A DNA stretch of 64,000 nt from Clostridiales bacterium (GCA_015069605.1 SVII01000004.1:16194-80193), one strand, 5' to 3'. Positions 44,711 to 53,230 are shown, numbered from the stretch's first letter. Notes: generated by a model from the letters alone, not told the origin. Program-made: numbers and translations.

Positions 44711-46989
44711 TTCGTAGCCTCTTCTGCCGTTGCCGTTTTTTCTACGGGTACGGACGTTACAGGAGTATTTTCAATCATGTCCATATAATAGCTTTCAAGT
44801 TGAATCCCTTGTTCTTCCAACTCTTTCACGCTTCTTTCCACGAGAATATTGCCTTTTTTGATAATGGCAATACGGTCGCAAATTCTTTCCACGACGTCGA
44901 TAATATGGCTGGAGAAGAATACGATATTTCCCTCTTGCGCGTGTTTTTTCATCGCCTCTTTTACTTGGAAAATACTTTCGGGGTCAAGACCGGTCAAGGG
45001 CTCGTCCAAAATCCAAAGTTTTGGATTGTGCACAAGCGCAGACATAATCGTGATCTTTTGTTTCATACCGTGACTGTACGTCTTGATCGGGTTTTCAAAC
45101 GAACCTTGCAAGCGGAATCTTTCCACGTATTCGTTGATACGCGCCGTTCTATCCTCTTCGCTGACATTATACAAGTCCGCGATATAGTTGACGTATTCAC
45201 GCCCAGTCAAGTTTTCATACAAAGCGTAATGATCGGGAACAAACCCTATTTGCAATTTCGCGCCAACCGATTGCTTCTCTACGTCATAGCCACAAATTTC
45301 AATCGCGCCCGACGTAATAGATTGAATACCTACGATACTCTTGATAATCGTACTTTTCCCTGCGCCGTTCGGGCCAAGGAAACCGAATATCTGCCCACCC
45401 TCGATTTCGAGGTTGGCTTTATGCACCGCGTACACGTCGCTGGTCGCGTATTTTTTGGAGAAATCTTTGAGAATGAGTTTGTTCGTTCCTTCCATATTCA
45501 TCGGCTCCGATATGTTTCTTCCTGCAAGGCTGACTTCCAGCGCGAGTTGATCGGCCTTGATCGCTTTGCATCTGTGGTAAATGTCTACGTAGAGATCCGC
45601 CGCCTGAAATCCAAGTTCGTATAAGAACCACATACCGAAAGACATGGCTACGTACACAAGGAAATACAAGCTTTGGTACAGCGGATACAGCACCATTTCA
45701 ATCCCTTCTTTGGGATGGAGCGTAACGGTGATGTTTCTTAAATCCAACGCCCATTGACCGAGTTTATCGGCAATGAAATCGCTGTTGATAAAGAAGAAGT
45801 CAACGCCGCTGTCGTAGTTGGTCAACCATGCGTTCATAAATAAGACGATTGCGTAATATACGACGAAGGCGAGCAACGAATAGAGAAATTGCTTTATCTT
45901 CGGACGTTCGTACAAGCCTACGCCAATAATGACTACTGGCATAAAGAACGCACAATAATGATTGATCCAAAATTTGATGCTACCGCCCGTAAGGATATAA
46001 GCGTCGTCACCAAGGTTCGGCATTGCCATTGCGAAAAATGCGCCTAACACGTTGATGAACAACGTGAAATAGAATACTTTGTTCAACTTGAAAATCAAGC
46101 ACAGCGGGATAATAAACATTGCCGTATTGCAAAGGTGCATGGGCCATGCCGTCATATCCGTAAACGTCGAGAAATCGTAACCGTAACTGAACGTCACCAT
46201 CGTCGCAAGGCTGATATACAACAACGCGTAACGTTTATGGTAATAATCGAATTTCGACAGAGCCAAAATCATGATGGCGGGTACGATAAACGAACCGTAC
46301 AACACAAGTCTATGTTCAAAATTGAAATCGTCGAATTTGATATGCGTAGGCCCTACGTCAAATAAGACTTGCAACGCGTATGCAGGTATTGACGCCGCGT
46401 ACATTCCCAACAAAATAAGTAAGTATTTCCCCATTGTTTTGGGGTGGATTTCCGTCTTTGCGTTTTTAATCCAAGTTACCACGCAGATTGCCAAAGACAA
46501 ACCCACTTCTATCGCGAAAAATACACCTTGCAGCGTTACGCCCTTTTTCACGTCGATACCGCTCATTGCAATAATTTGCGTATTGATTGTCGCTAAGTTT
46601 ATCAAAAAGACAACGCTTACAAAAAATTTCACAATCGGCGTTAAGCTGCGAACTTTGTCCTTATAGAAGGGATAGGTAACGAGTAGCGTGTAGGAAGCAA
46701 ACGTTGACCATATGGCAAACAGCGAAAATACGGTGTAGGGAATAATCTCAGGCGCACCTTTACCATATATGCTGTCAAAAGGCGAATTTAAGTTCAAGCC
46801 TTTCGTCCCCCGCAGGTAAATTTCCCCGCTGAGATACCGCAACGCAAAGACTAATGCCAAAGCCAAAGCAAACCCTTTCAATATCCATGATTTTTTCGCT
46901 TCGTCCGCCTTGATCAGTTTGTTTAACACGAAATAAATCGCGCTAAAACCCACCGCTGACAAAGCCGCTAAAATATAATAAGTAGCCAT
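44707..46989 (-). CDS. ABC ATPase fused to a YwaF/TMEM164-like membrane domain
   Basis: 760 residues from the ATG at 46989. The N-terminal 490 have ten or more membrane segments and include a YwaF-like core (WPMHLCNTAMFIIPL). The C-terminal 265 form a complete ABC ATPase: Walker A GPNGAGKST, signature YSHGMKQKITI, Walker B LWILDEPLTGLDP and switch His in SSHI. No break in frame is visible between the parts. Fused ABC and YwaF domains are not a standard transporter layout that I know. The partner permease overlaps it by 4 bases. Substrate unknown. Confidence 0.85.
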   Translation of the reverse strand: MATYYILAALSAVGFSAIYFVLNKLIKADEAKKSWILKGFALALALVFALRYLSGEIYLRGTKGLNLNSPFDSIYGKGAPEIIPYTVFSLFAIWSTFASYTLLVTYPFYKDKVRSLTPIVKFFVSVVFLINLATINTQIIAMSGIDVKKGVTLQGVFFAIEVGLSLAICVVTWIKNAKTEIHPKTMGKYLLILLGMYAASIPAYALQVLFDVGPTHIKFDDFNFEHRLVLYGSFIVPAIMILALSKFDYYHKRYALLYISLATMVTFSYGYDFSTFTDMTAWPMHLCNTAMFIIPLCLIFKLNKVFYFTLFINVLGAFFAMAMPNLGDDAYILTGGSIKFWINHYCAFFMPVVIIGVGLYERPKIKQFLYSLLAFVVYYAIVLFMNAWLTNYDSGVDFFFINSDFIADKLGQWALDLRNITVTLHPKEGIEMVLYPLYQSLYFLVYVAMSFGMWFLYELGFQAADLYVDIYHRCKAIKADQLALEVSLAGRNISEPMNMEGTNKLILKDFSKKYATSDVYAVHKANLEIEGGQIFGFLGPNGAGKSTIIKSIVGIQSITSGAIEICGYDVEKQSVGAKLQIGFVPDHYALYENLTGREYVNYIADLYNVSEEDRTARINEYVERFRLQGSFENPIKTYSHGMKQKITIMSALVHNPKLWILDEPLTGLDPESIFQVKEAMKKHAQEGNIVFFSSHIIDVVERICDRIAIIKKGNILVERSVKELEEQGIQLESYYMDMIENTPVTSVPVEKTATAEEATK

Positions 46990-47080
46990 CTCTTTCTTCC
47001 TATGTTTTTTGCCCTCAACATCTTGTCTTTCTCGACAATTTGTCTTTGGGTACAATGACAAATTCTATTCTATCCTATTT

Positions 47081-47109
47081 ATTGTACAACAAAACGATTT
47101 TATTGTCAA
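47081..47109 (-). promoter_or_regulatory. Promoter of the ABC-lipoprotein operon
   Basis: Minus strand TTGACA (47104-47109), 17 bases, TACAAT (47081-47086), about 90 bases before the fusion gene. Confidence 0.8.
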
Positions 47110-47232
47110 GCGTTTGAATAAAATTCGCTTTTTAACTTATGCTTTTGTAGATAATATGTACTTCCTTATATATTAAACGATTTTAACAATCGTTTTACTC
47201 ACATTTTTTGAAAAAATGTGAAAATTTTTTAT

Positions 47233-47266
47233 AAAAAATCTTCCGCCGAGTGATTCTCGACGGAAG
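47233..47266 (-). terminator. Terminator after the GNAT-like gene
   Basis: Minus strand CTTCCGTCGAG, loop, CTCGGCGGAAG, then ATTTTTT. Confidence 0.85.
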
Positions 47267-47276
47267 CATCTTCTTT

Positions 47277-48410
47277 TTATTCGATTGTATTGAGGTACTT
47301 AATATAGGATCTTCTCCTCTTATGTTGGATAAAATCAAAGTGTTTCCAATTTGTTTGAATATTTGCATTCGTTTCTAAATTAAGATTGGTTTCTAAATAC
47401 TCCACGCCTTTGGTAGACAACATATTTTGTAAGACTGTCATAATATATGCGCTCAAACCCGATTTACGATATTTTGGCATAATCCCTACCAACCCCAAAT
47501 CGATACTGTCAGGATTTTTAACCGCTTTCAGCAAACGAATAAGACAGCCAAGCGTCAATTTGCCACCCGTTTTTTGCACTGCTTTGCCTATCCCAGGCAA
47601 GCAGAATCCAAATGCCGCCACTTCATCATTTTCGTCGCACACAACCATGATGTACCGCTTGTTGATAATCAGCATAAATTGATCGACCATCTGTTTGATC
47701 ATTTCAGGTGTAAACGGTACAGTACCATAGAGATCTTTATAACATTCGTCAATACACTGGAAGATGCCGTTTGCATAACGTTTGATAATTTGTCGTTTGT
47801 TTAAACCGTCGCTGACAATACGAAGATTGTGTCTTTCCAAAGCTCTTTCCCCGAACTTTTTTAAGCGTTCGTCCTGTTGCGGCGTGGAAAACAAACGAAA
47901 TTCTACCCAATCAACATCCTTTGCATAGCCACAATTTTCAATCAAGTCCGCATAATATGCATGATTGTACTGTTCTTCAAACGTAGAAAGATAATCAAAA
48001 CCTTCAATCAATAAGCCCTCTCTTTCCAAATCGCTGTACCCCAAAGGCCCGACCAACGTTTGCATTTGTTGCGCTTTCGCCCAAGTTTCCACCGCGTCGA
48101 ATAATAATTTGGCTGTGTTGGGATCGTTTTCACAATCAAAACGAGTAAAACGAGCTTGTTTCGTGCCGTGAACGTCATTGTATTGCATTTGAATAATGCC
48201 TTGAATACGCCCCACCGTTTTCCCATCGCGCTGCGCGAGATAAAACACCGATTTACACGTTTTAAAATAGATATTTTTTTCGGTAAATATCTTCATTTCA
48301 TCACCGTATAAGGGCGGTACAAAATTAGGATTATCTTTATATAATCGCAAGGGATATTCCACAAATTCCTTGCGTTGTTTTTTTGTTTTCACTTCTATAA
48401 TTTGTGTCAT
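47277..48410 (-). CDS. GNAT-fold acetyltransferase-like protein
   Basis: 377 residues. Two GNAT-like halves can be made out. The C-terminal half has LGLVGIMPKYRKSGLSAYI, a typical acetyl-CoA pyrophosphate loop, and the N-terminal part begins with the FVEYPLRLYKDNPNFVPPL block seen in a family of uncharacterised clostridial N-acetyltransferases. Monocistronic with its own promoter. Substrate unknown. Confidence 0.75.
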   Translation of the reverse strand: MTQIIEVKTKKQRKEFVEYPLRLYKDNPNFVPPLYGDEMKIFTEKNIYFKTCKSVFYLAQRDGKTVGRIQGIIQMQYNDVHGTKQARFTRFDCENDPNTAKLLFDAVETWAKAQQMQTLVGPLGYSDLEREGLLIEGFDYLSTFEEQYNHAYYADLIENCGYAKDVDWVEFRLFSTPQQDERLKKFGERALERHNLRIVSDGLNKRQIIKRYANGIFQCIDECYKDLYGTVPFTPEMIKQMVDQFMLIINKRYIMVVCDENDEVAAFGFCLPGIGKAVQKTGGKLTLGCLIRLLKAVKNPDSIDLGLVGIMPKYRKSGLSAYIMTVLQNMLSTKGVEYLETNLNLETNANIQTNWKHFDFIQHKRRRSYIKYLNTIE

Positions 48411-48439
48411 TAGTCTTTGTCCTTTGTGACTTTTTGTTT

Positions 48440-48468
48440 ATTGTAGCACTTTATTTTCTATTCGTCAA
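48440..48468 (-). promoter_or_regulatory. Promoter of the GNAT-like gene
   Basis: Minus strand TTGACG (48463-48468), 17 bases, TACAAT (48440-48445). Confidence 0.75.
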
Positions 48469-48527
48469 GACTTATTTACAAAAAAAACAAAAAATGTCAC
48501 GCTTTTTTATTACAGACATGCTTTATA

Positions 48528-48562
48528 CAAAAAACAGCTACGTCTAAAACGCAGCTGTTTTT
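48528..48562 (-). terminator. Terminator after the FNT gene
   Basis: AAAAAACAGCT pairs with AGCTGTTTTTT around a 13-base loop, with T runs on both strands. Confidence 0.85.
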
Positions 48563-48568
48563 TGGTTG

Positions 48569-49255
48569 TTATTGATTTTTCGCTTTCTCTTTTACAATCA
48601 TAATTAAGGGCATTACCACACCGCCAAGAACGTTGCCGCATACGGAAATGAGAATATATCCAAACATTTTCCAAGACGCTTCGCCCAAGTAGCAAAAATA
48701 CAGCATATTGGCAATGGAATGATCAAAACCACAAAACGCAAACAGCATAATCGGAAACATAACGCCAACCGACGCGCTAAGCCCCTTTTTCGCCGCGTAT
48801 TCCGTGGACCATACGGACATTGTAATCAACATACCGCACAAAAAGGAGGAACAAAGCACTCGAAGATACCAATCATCCGCCGCGAGTTTTGCCGCTATCG
48901 TCAACTTGCCTTGCGCCACTACCGTTTCCCCGATGGGAGTATATGCCGCAAGAGTCGCCACGATTGCTACCCCTATTGTGTTGAACAATAGACAAATGGG
49001 GAGCTTCCAAAGCTCGTTACGTTTCATACGTGGTAAATTTGCGACCATACCTGTAAAGAGCTTCTTTTCATACGTTACGATGAAAAAGATACCCAGCGAG
49101 AATAACGCACCACCGATAAGCCTTCCCCACGCACCGTATAAATTGTTCGCGAGCAAAAATGCTGTGCCGCTGATCCCGATTGTCGCTCCCGACAAAAATG
49201 CCATCAAGCAAAAACTAACAAAGTTTTTCCAATTATACTTTTTTGTTTCCGACAT
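48569..49255 (-). CDS. Formate/nitrite transporter family protein
   Basis: 228 residues from the ATG at 49255 (AAGGACGG upstream). Six membrane segments. FNT signatures are FTGMVAN near the second membrane region and CGFDHSIANM, whose His is the conserved channel residue. Likely carries formate, nitrite, lactate or hydrosulfide. A little shorter than typical FocA (about 280). It is 13 bases behind an SDR gene in a two-gene operon. Confidence 0.88.
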   Translation of the reverse strand: MSETKKYNWKNFVSFCLMAFLSGATIGISGTAFLLANNLYGAWGRLIGGALFSLGIFFIVTYEKKLFTGMVANLPRMKRNELWKLPICLLFNTIGVAIVATLAAYTPIGETVVAQGKLTIAAKLAADDWYLRVLCSSFLCGMLITMSVWSTEYAAKKGLSASVGVMFPIMLFAFCGFDHSIANMLYFCYLGEASWKMFGYILISVCGNVLGGVVMPLIMIVKEKAKNQ

Positions 49256-49268
49256 TGTTTTACCGTCC

Positions 49269-50105
49269 TTATTTTTTCTTTTTATAATCGAAAACTTCCT
49301 CAAACACTTTGGATTTGGAAATTTTCATCACCCAAGCAATCAATGCCGTGCCTTTGACGGGCATGAATTTTGCTGTAAGGTTCATAAGTTTTGCATCCCA
49401 GCCTACCACCGCGCGTTTTCTCTTTTTGAGGATTTTTCGCGCGATTTTTTTCGCCATTTTTTGCGCAGGCATAGCAATGATATCCAACGCGCTGTTTTTG
49501 GTATGTTCGTCGTTGCGGAATAAATCCGTAGCCGTCGTACCAGGATATACAATCCCGATATATTTATCTTTTGTTTCTAATTGCAAGGCTTCGGTGTAGG
49601 CTTTGAGCGCCGCTTTGCTTGCGGAATACGCGGAAGTACCTGCTATTGTACACAATGCCGCGGACGAGCATACGTTAACGATGTCGGGTTTGTGCTTTTC
49701 GTCCCCTTTTAACACAGGCGATAAGTTTTCAATCGCGTATGTAACGGAAAGGAAATTAGTTTCCATAATCCGTTGGATTGTATCAGGGGAAGTGTTCTCT
49801 GTTTTTTGAAATATAGGAAACATACCCGCATTATTGATTAGCAACGCAATTGCCAAGTTTTTCGTTTTTAAATCTTCCCGCAAAGTCACCCAGTTTTCTT
49901 TTTGTGAAACGTCGAAAAGATAGTAACTGAATTTGTCCGCATTGACGCCAAGCTCGGTTTTGAGAGAAAGCATTTTGTCTTGGTTTCTACCGATACCGAT
50001 GACGTTTGCACCGTACGTTTCAATCAAGATTTTGCAAAGTTCCCGACCGATACCGCCCGATGCGCCCGACAAAACGACGTATTTATTTTTCAGCCAATTA
50101 CGCAT
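49269..50105 (-). CDS. Short-chain dehydrogenase/reductase
   Basis: 278 residues from the ATG at 50105 (GGAGGGG upstream). Cofactor motif SGASGGIGRE near 13, NNAGMFP, catalytic Ser in NVCSSAA, and YSASK. The basic C-terminal tail resembles the SDR at 34.6-35.4 kb. Substrate unknown. A TATAAT at 50128-50133 with a weak -35 is a possible promoter. Confidence 0.85.
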   Translation of the reverse strand: MRNWLKNKYVVLSGASGGIGRELCKILIETYGANVIGIGRNQDKMLSLKTELGVNADKFSYYLFDVSQKENWVTLREDLKTKNLAIALLINNAGMFPIFQKTENTSPDTIQRIMETNFLSVTYAIENLSPVLKGDEKHKPDIVNVCSSAALCTIAGTSAYSASKAALKAYTEALQLETKDKYIGIVYPGTTATDLFRNDEHTKNSALDIIAMPAQKMAKKIARKILKKRKRAVVGWDAKLMNLTAKFMPVKGTALIAWVMKISKSKVFEEVFDYKKKK

Positions 50106-50208
50106 TTGCTTCCCCTCCATCTTTATGATTATACTGTAAAAGTGAAAAAAATGCAAGATGTTGCGTAAAATTTTTTACAATATTTTTAGAATTTTTTATA
50201 AAAAATCA

Positions 50209-50237
50209 TTGACAACACAGCGGAAATGGAATATAAT
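50209..50237 (+). promoter_or_regulatory. Consensus promoter of tRNA-Ala
   Basis: TTGACA (50209-50214), 17 bases, TATAAT (50232-50237), 12 bases before the tRNA. Confidence 0.9.
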
Positions 50238-50249
50238 TAAAACGGTGAT

Positions 50250-50325
50250 GGGGTTATGGCTCAGTTGGTAGAGCGCCTCGTTCGCAACGAGGAGGCCAGC
50301 GGTTCGAATCCGCTTAGCTCCACCA
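50250..50325 (+). tRNA. tRNA-Ala(CGC)
   Basis: 76 nt with encoded CCA. The acceptor GGGGTTA pairs with TAGCTCC and includes the G3-U70 wobble that identifies alanine tRNAs. Anticodon stem CCTCG/CGAGG with loop TTCGCAA gives CGC, which reads GCG. The T arm is CAGCGGTTCGAATCCGCT. Its last 15 bases, plus four A, are repeated exactly at 52216-52234. Confidence 0.96.
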
Positions 50326-50329
50326 AAAA
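50311..50329 (+). repeat. Direct repeat, left copy (possible attachment site)
   Basis: CGCTTAGCTCCACCAAAAA, the end of tRNA-Ala plus four A. An exact second copy lies at 52216-52234, 1905 bases away, which is the pattern left when an element integrates at a tRNA 3' end. Confidence 0.75.
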
Positions 50330-50362
50330 GAACCTAAGTTGAGCCGCAACTTAGGTTCTTTA
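50326..50362 (+). terminator. Terminator after tRNA-Ala
   Basis: AAGAACCTAAGTTG pairs with CAACTTAGGTTCTT around AGCCG, then TTT. Confidence 0.9.
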
Positions 50363-50380
50363 TCCAAGTCGAAGGTTTGG

Positions 50381-50430
50381 TATGTAATCGCCGCAGGCGT
50401 ATGTAATCATTGCGTAGCAATGTATGTAAT
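50381..50430 (+). repeat. Triplicated TATGTAAT element with two small hairpins
   Basis: TATGTAATC at 50381 and 50400 and TATGTAAT at 50423 alternate with two exact hairpins, CGCC-GCA-GGCG (50389-50399) and ATTGC-GTA-GCAAT (50409-50421). The regular build suggests a repeat family or a recombinase-binding region. Bases 50431-50514 show nothing else. Confidence 0.65.
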
Positions 50431-50514
50431 TTATCTTTTGGCTTGATTGCATACACACCAAGGCGTGGCTGAAAGGAAAACGCAAAGGAAGGGCAAAAAA
50501 GCTTTGATGGGTAT

Positions 50515-50543
50515 TGACAAATAATGAATCGGGCGGTATAATA
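50515..50543 (+). promoter_or_regulatory. Consensus promoter of the islet PHP gene
   Basis: TTGACA (50515-50520), 17 bases, TATAAT (50538-50543). Confidence 0.88.
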
Positions 50544-50572
50544 TTAAAAAATATTTTTTGGGGTTCGGATAG

Positions 50573-51949
50573 ATGTCAGCTATTTTTACTCGCAATCAAT
50601 TTGATATTTTCCCCTTGGTGTTTCCGATTGAGGAAGAAGTGAAGTTTACCATTCAATCGTTGGGGGTAAGGCATACGTTGCAGGGGGAGTATACCATCAC
50701 TCTTCACCGTGCAAATGCAGGTTCGCCAAGTGAGGCGTTCAGTGAACAGAACACGACGAATTATCTTTGCAAAACGGAAAAAGATAGCCAGCTGTCTTTC
50801 TCTTATACGGCGAATGCGGAAGGGGAGTATTTCGTGCGCGTTTTTCAAAACGGTACGCGTGTGGCGCAGCTGAAAATATATGCTCTTGCGAAAGATTTAA
50901 GCTGCCGCCATCCCTTGCGCGGCGATTTTCACGTGCACACAAGCGGCTCGGATGGGAACGAACCGCCTGCGATTGTTTGCGCAAATTACCGCAAAAAGGG
51001 CTATGATTTTATCACCATTACCGATCACGACAGATATTTTCCTTCCCTGGACGCGATTGCCGCCTATCGGGACGTACAAATCCCGCTTGCCATTTTGCCG
51101 GGGGAAGAAGTGCATTTGCCGGGAACGACAGTCCACGTTGTCAATGCAGGCGGTTTGTTTTCCGTGAACGGCTTGTTGCCGATGAAAGAAAACTATTTGG
51201 AAACGAACGGGGAGCTTTCTCGAAGACGGTTTGACGAAAGCGTACAACCGCCCGACGTATATAAAATGGAAAATTTTTGGCTGGAAATTGATGCGTTGGA
51301 AAGGAAATTAACAACGGAAGAGGCGTTTCCAGAAGGCTTGGATAGTCGTTCGTATGCCGTATGTCTTTGGATTTTTGATAAAATTCGCAAAGCGAATGGC
51401 TTGGGAATTTTTTGCCATCCAAACTGGATCAACGATTTATATCAAATCCCCGAGGATTTCACTTTGTATATGCTGAAAAATCATCCGTTTGACGCGTTTG
51501 AGGTGTTGGGCGGCGAAAATTATTATCAACAAAACGGCTTACAGACGGCGATGTATTATGATGAATACAGGCAAGGCCGAGTGCACGCTATTGTAGGTTC
51601 GACGGATAGCCATAGCTCTACGGCAAGCAATCGAAACTGGGATCTTTGTTCCACAATCGTTTTTGCAAAATCCAACGCGCGCAGGGATATCCTCGATGGC
51701 GTGCAAGAAAAATACTCGGTGGCGGTAGATACGCTTTCCAAGGAGTATCGTTTGGTGGGGGAATACCGCCTACAAAAATATGCGACCTTTCTAATGGAAT
51801 ATTATTTCCCCCTGCACGATCAACAGGCTTTAATCGACGGGGAGCTGATGTATCAATATGCAATCGGGAATGCAACGAAGGAAGAAGTGGAGTTGATCGG
51901 GCAAAGAGCGGAAAAATTCTCACAAAAATATATACGGCGAAGCGAATAG
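50573..51949 (+). CDS. PHP-domain metal-dependent hydrolase with N-terminal beta domain
   Basis: 458 residues. About 110 N-terminal residues form a beta-rich, Ig-like region (no signal peptide), followed by the PHP domain: FHVHTSGSDG near 122, ITDHDRY near 158, GEEVH near 182, FCHPNW near 283 and GSTDSHSS near 343. These give the expected metal ligands of a phosphoesterase. The gene sits alone between the two copies of the tRNA-Ala 3' end. The ribosome binding site is poor (GGGGTT). Not closely similar to the chromosomal PHP protein at 25 kb apart from the core motifs. Substrate unknown. Confidence 0.85.
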   Translation: MSAIFTRNQFDIFPLVFPIEEEVKFTIQSLGVRHTLQGEYTITLHRANAGSPSEAFSEQNTTNYLCKTEKDSQLSFSYTANAEGEYFVRVFQNGTRVAQLKIYALAKDLSCRHPLRGDFHVHTSGSDGNEPPAIVCANYRKKGYDFITITDHDRYFPSLDAIAAYRDVQIPLAILPGEEVHLPGTTVHVVNAGGLFSVNGLLPMKENYLETNGELSRRRFDESVQPPDVYKMENFWLEIDALERKLTTEEAFPEGLDSRSYAVCLWIFDKIRKANGLGIFCHPNWINDLYQIPEDFTLYMLKNHPFDAFEVLGGENYYQQNGLQTAMYYDEYRQGRVHAIVGSTDSHSSTASNRNWDLCSTIVFAKSNARRDILDGVQEKYSVAVDTLSKEYRLVGEYRLQKYATFLMEYYFPLHDQQALIDGELMYQYAIGNATKEEVELIGQRAEKFSQKYIRRSE

Positions 51950-52065
51950 GAAAAACGTTGGGAGTACGCAGTTGTTTCGCCTTTGAAAAGTATTATTTTA
52001 GCACAATTTTGAAACGAAGGAATAAATTTGAGCGGTTCAACTTACGTTACACTCGCTCCACCAAA

Positions 52066-52095
52066 AAAGGACGGCTGTTGCCGTCCTTTCTTTTA
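52066..52095 (+). terminator. Terminator-like hairpin behind a tRNA remnant
   Basis: AAAGGACGGC, TGTT loop, GCCGTCCTTT, then CTTTT. It probably ends the PHP-gene transcript. Confidence 0.8.
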
Positions 52096-52215
52096 TGATT
52101 TCTAAGTAACGCTCGACTTCTGCATGATCAGCGGTTCGTGCGAGGAGGCGAAATCGATTGAGTTTATTGTTTTCTCAAAGTTTGTCGCTGACAACACTTT
52201 GGCTTTGCCAATCTT

Positions 52216-52234
52216 CGCTTAGCTCCACCAAAAA
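52216..52234 (+). repeat. Direct repeat, right copy of the tRNA-Ala 3' end
   Basis: Exact 19-base copy of 50311-50329. Confidence 0.75.
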
Positions 52235-52290
52235 AAGTGTGAATGGATTTTTTTAGCCCTTTTTCGCTTCGGTTTTATTCTTTTTTAACA

Positions 52291-52319
52291 TTGACAAGCC
52301 TTTGTTTTTATGTTAAACT
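52291..52319 (+). promoter_or_regulatory. Promoter of the EEP-family gene
   Basis: TTGACA (52291-52296), 17 bases, TAAACT (52314-52319). Confidence 0.65.
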
Positions 52320-52352
52320 GCTTGTAATAAAAAAATTAGAGGAAAATAACCC

Positions 52353-53108
52353 ATGAAAATTAAAATAATAAGTTTTAATATTAGATGTGTAGACGATATC
52401 GATGGTAACAGTATCAAAGAAAGAGCTCAAAGATTAGACGAAATAATGAAAGGTTATGATGCTGACGTGATTGGATTTCAAGAATTCACCCCGTCTTGGG
52501 AGATGTATATTGACAAGTATTTTTCTAATTCTTATGCCTTTTTCAATCAGTATCGTGATTACTCAGGTTGGATAGAATCCGCTCCGATTCTTTGGAAAAG
52601 AGAAAAATTTGATTGCATAAAACAGGGTTATTTTTGGCTTTCCGATACACCTGAAAAGATGTCGGGAGGATGGGATTTTGAAGGACATAACCGTATTTGT
52701 TTATACGTTTTATTACGAAATAAACATACCGATCAAATATTTGCCTTTTTCAACACGCATTTGGGATTTGGTGAGGAAAACCAAGTGAAAAGTATACGAT
52801 TGATATGTCAGTATATGGAAAGCTTTTCAGATTATCCTACATTTATTACGGGCGATTTTAATATGATACCGTTGTCTGTTCCTTATGCCGAAATGGTTAA
52901 TAAATTTGTTGATGTTAATGAACTTACAGCGAAAGATAGAAGATCCACTTATCATGGATATCAACTGGAAAATAATTTTAACGAACATATTGATTATTGT
53001 TTTATTGACAATAAAATAAGACCCATTACATTTAAAATTGTTGATGACCTCGTTGACGGAAAATTCCCCTCCGACCATTATGGCCTTTATGCTGAATTAC
53101 ACATCTAA
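52353..53108 (+). CDS. Endonuclease/exonuclease/phosphatase (EEP) family protein
   Basis: 251 residues. EEP motifs in order: ISFNIR at the N-terminus, GFQEFTP with the metal Glu near 43, FFNTHLGF near 134, TGDFNMIP near 166, and HIDYCFI and SDHYGLYAEL at the end. These are the full metal-binding and catalytic set. No signal peptide. The substrate could be a nucleic acid, phosphoinositide or other phosphodiester. The gene is noticeably richer in A and T than its neighbours and lies just outside the tRNA repeat, suggesting recent acquisition. Confidence 0.87.
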   Translation: MKIKIISFNIRCVDDIDGNSIKERAQRLDEIMKGYDADVIGFQEFTPSWEMYIDKYFSNSYAFFNQYRDYSGWIESAPILWKREKFDCIKQGYFWLSDTPEKMSGGWDFEGHNRICLYVLLRNKHTDQIFAFFNTHLGFGEENQVKSIRLICQYMESFSDYPTFITGDFNMIPLSVPYAEMVNKFVDVNELTAKDRRSTYHGYQLENNFNEHIDYCFIDNKIRPITFKIVDDLVDGKFPSDHYGLYAELHI

Positions 53109-53151
53109 TATAAAAACATTAGATTTAGGTTGCTCTTACTCTATCAAAATT

Positions 53152-53176
53152 AGACGGCGGACGCCGTCTTTTTTTA
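53152..53176 (+). terminator. Terminator after the EEP gene
   Basis: AGACGGC, GGAC loop, GCCGTCT, then seven T. Confidence 0.92.
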
Positions 53177-53184
53177 TGCTTCTA

Positions 53185-53230
53185 AAAAACAGAACACTCC
53201 CGAAAGCAACAGCCTTTGGGAGTGTTTTTT
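53185..53230 (-). terminator. Bidirectional terminator after the MFS gene
   Basis: ACACTCCC (53194-53201) pairs with GGGAGTGT (53218-53225), with A and T runs outside the stem on both sides. Confidence 0.85.

Larger units (their letters stand above)
51950..52352 (+). other. Gene-free region with tRNA-like remnants
   Basis: About 400 bases. At 52030-52068 AGCGGTTCAA is followed by CGCTCCACCAAAAAA, resembling a decayed tRNA 3' half. Near 52130 CAGCGGTTCG matches the tRNA-Ala T arm, and 52216-52234 is an exact copy of the tRNA-Ala 3' end. No complete tRNA can be folded from these pieces. Confidence 0.6.

Noticed and set aside
50326..52236. Insertion sequence
   Set aside because: No transposase gene and no terminal inverted repeats were found; only the direct tRNA-end repeats are present.
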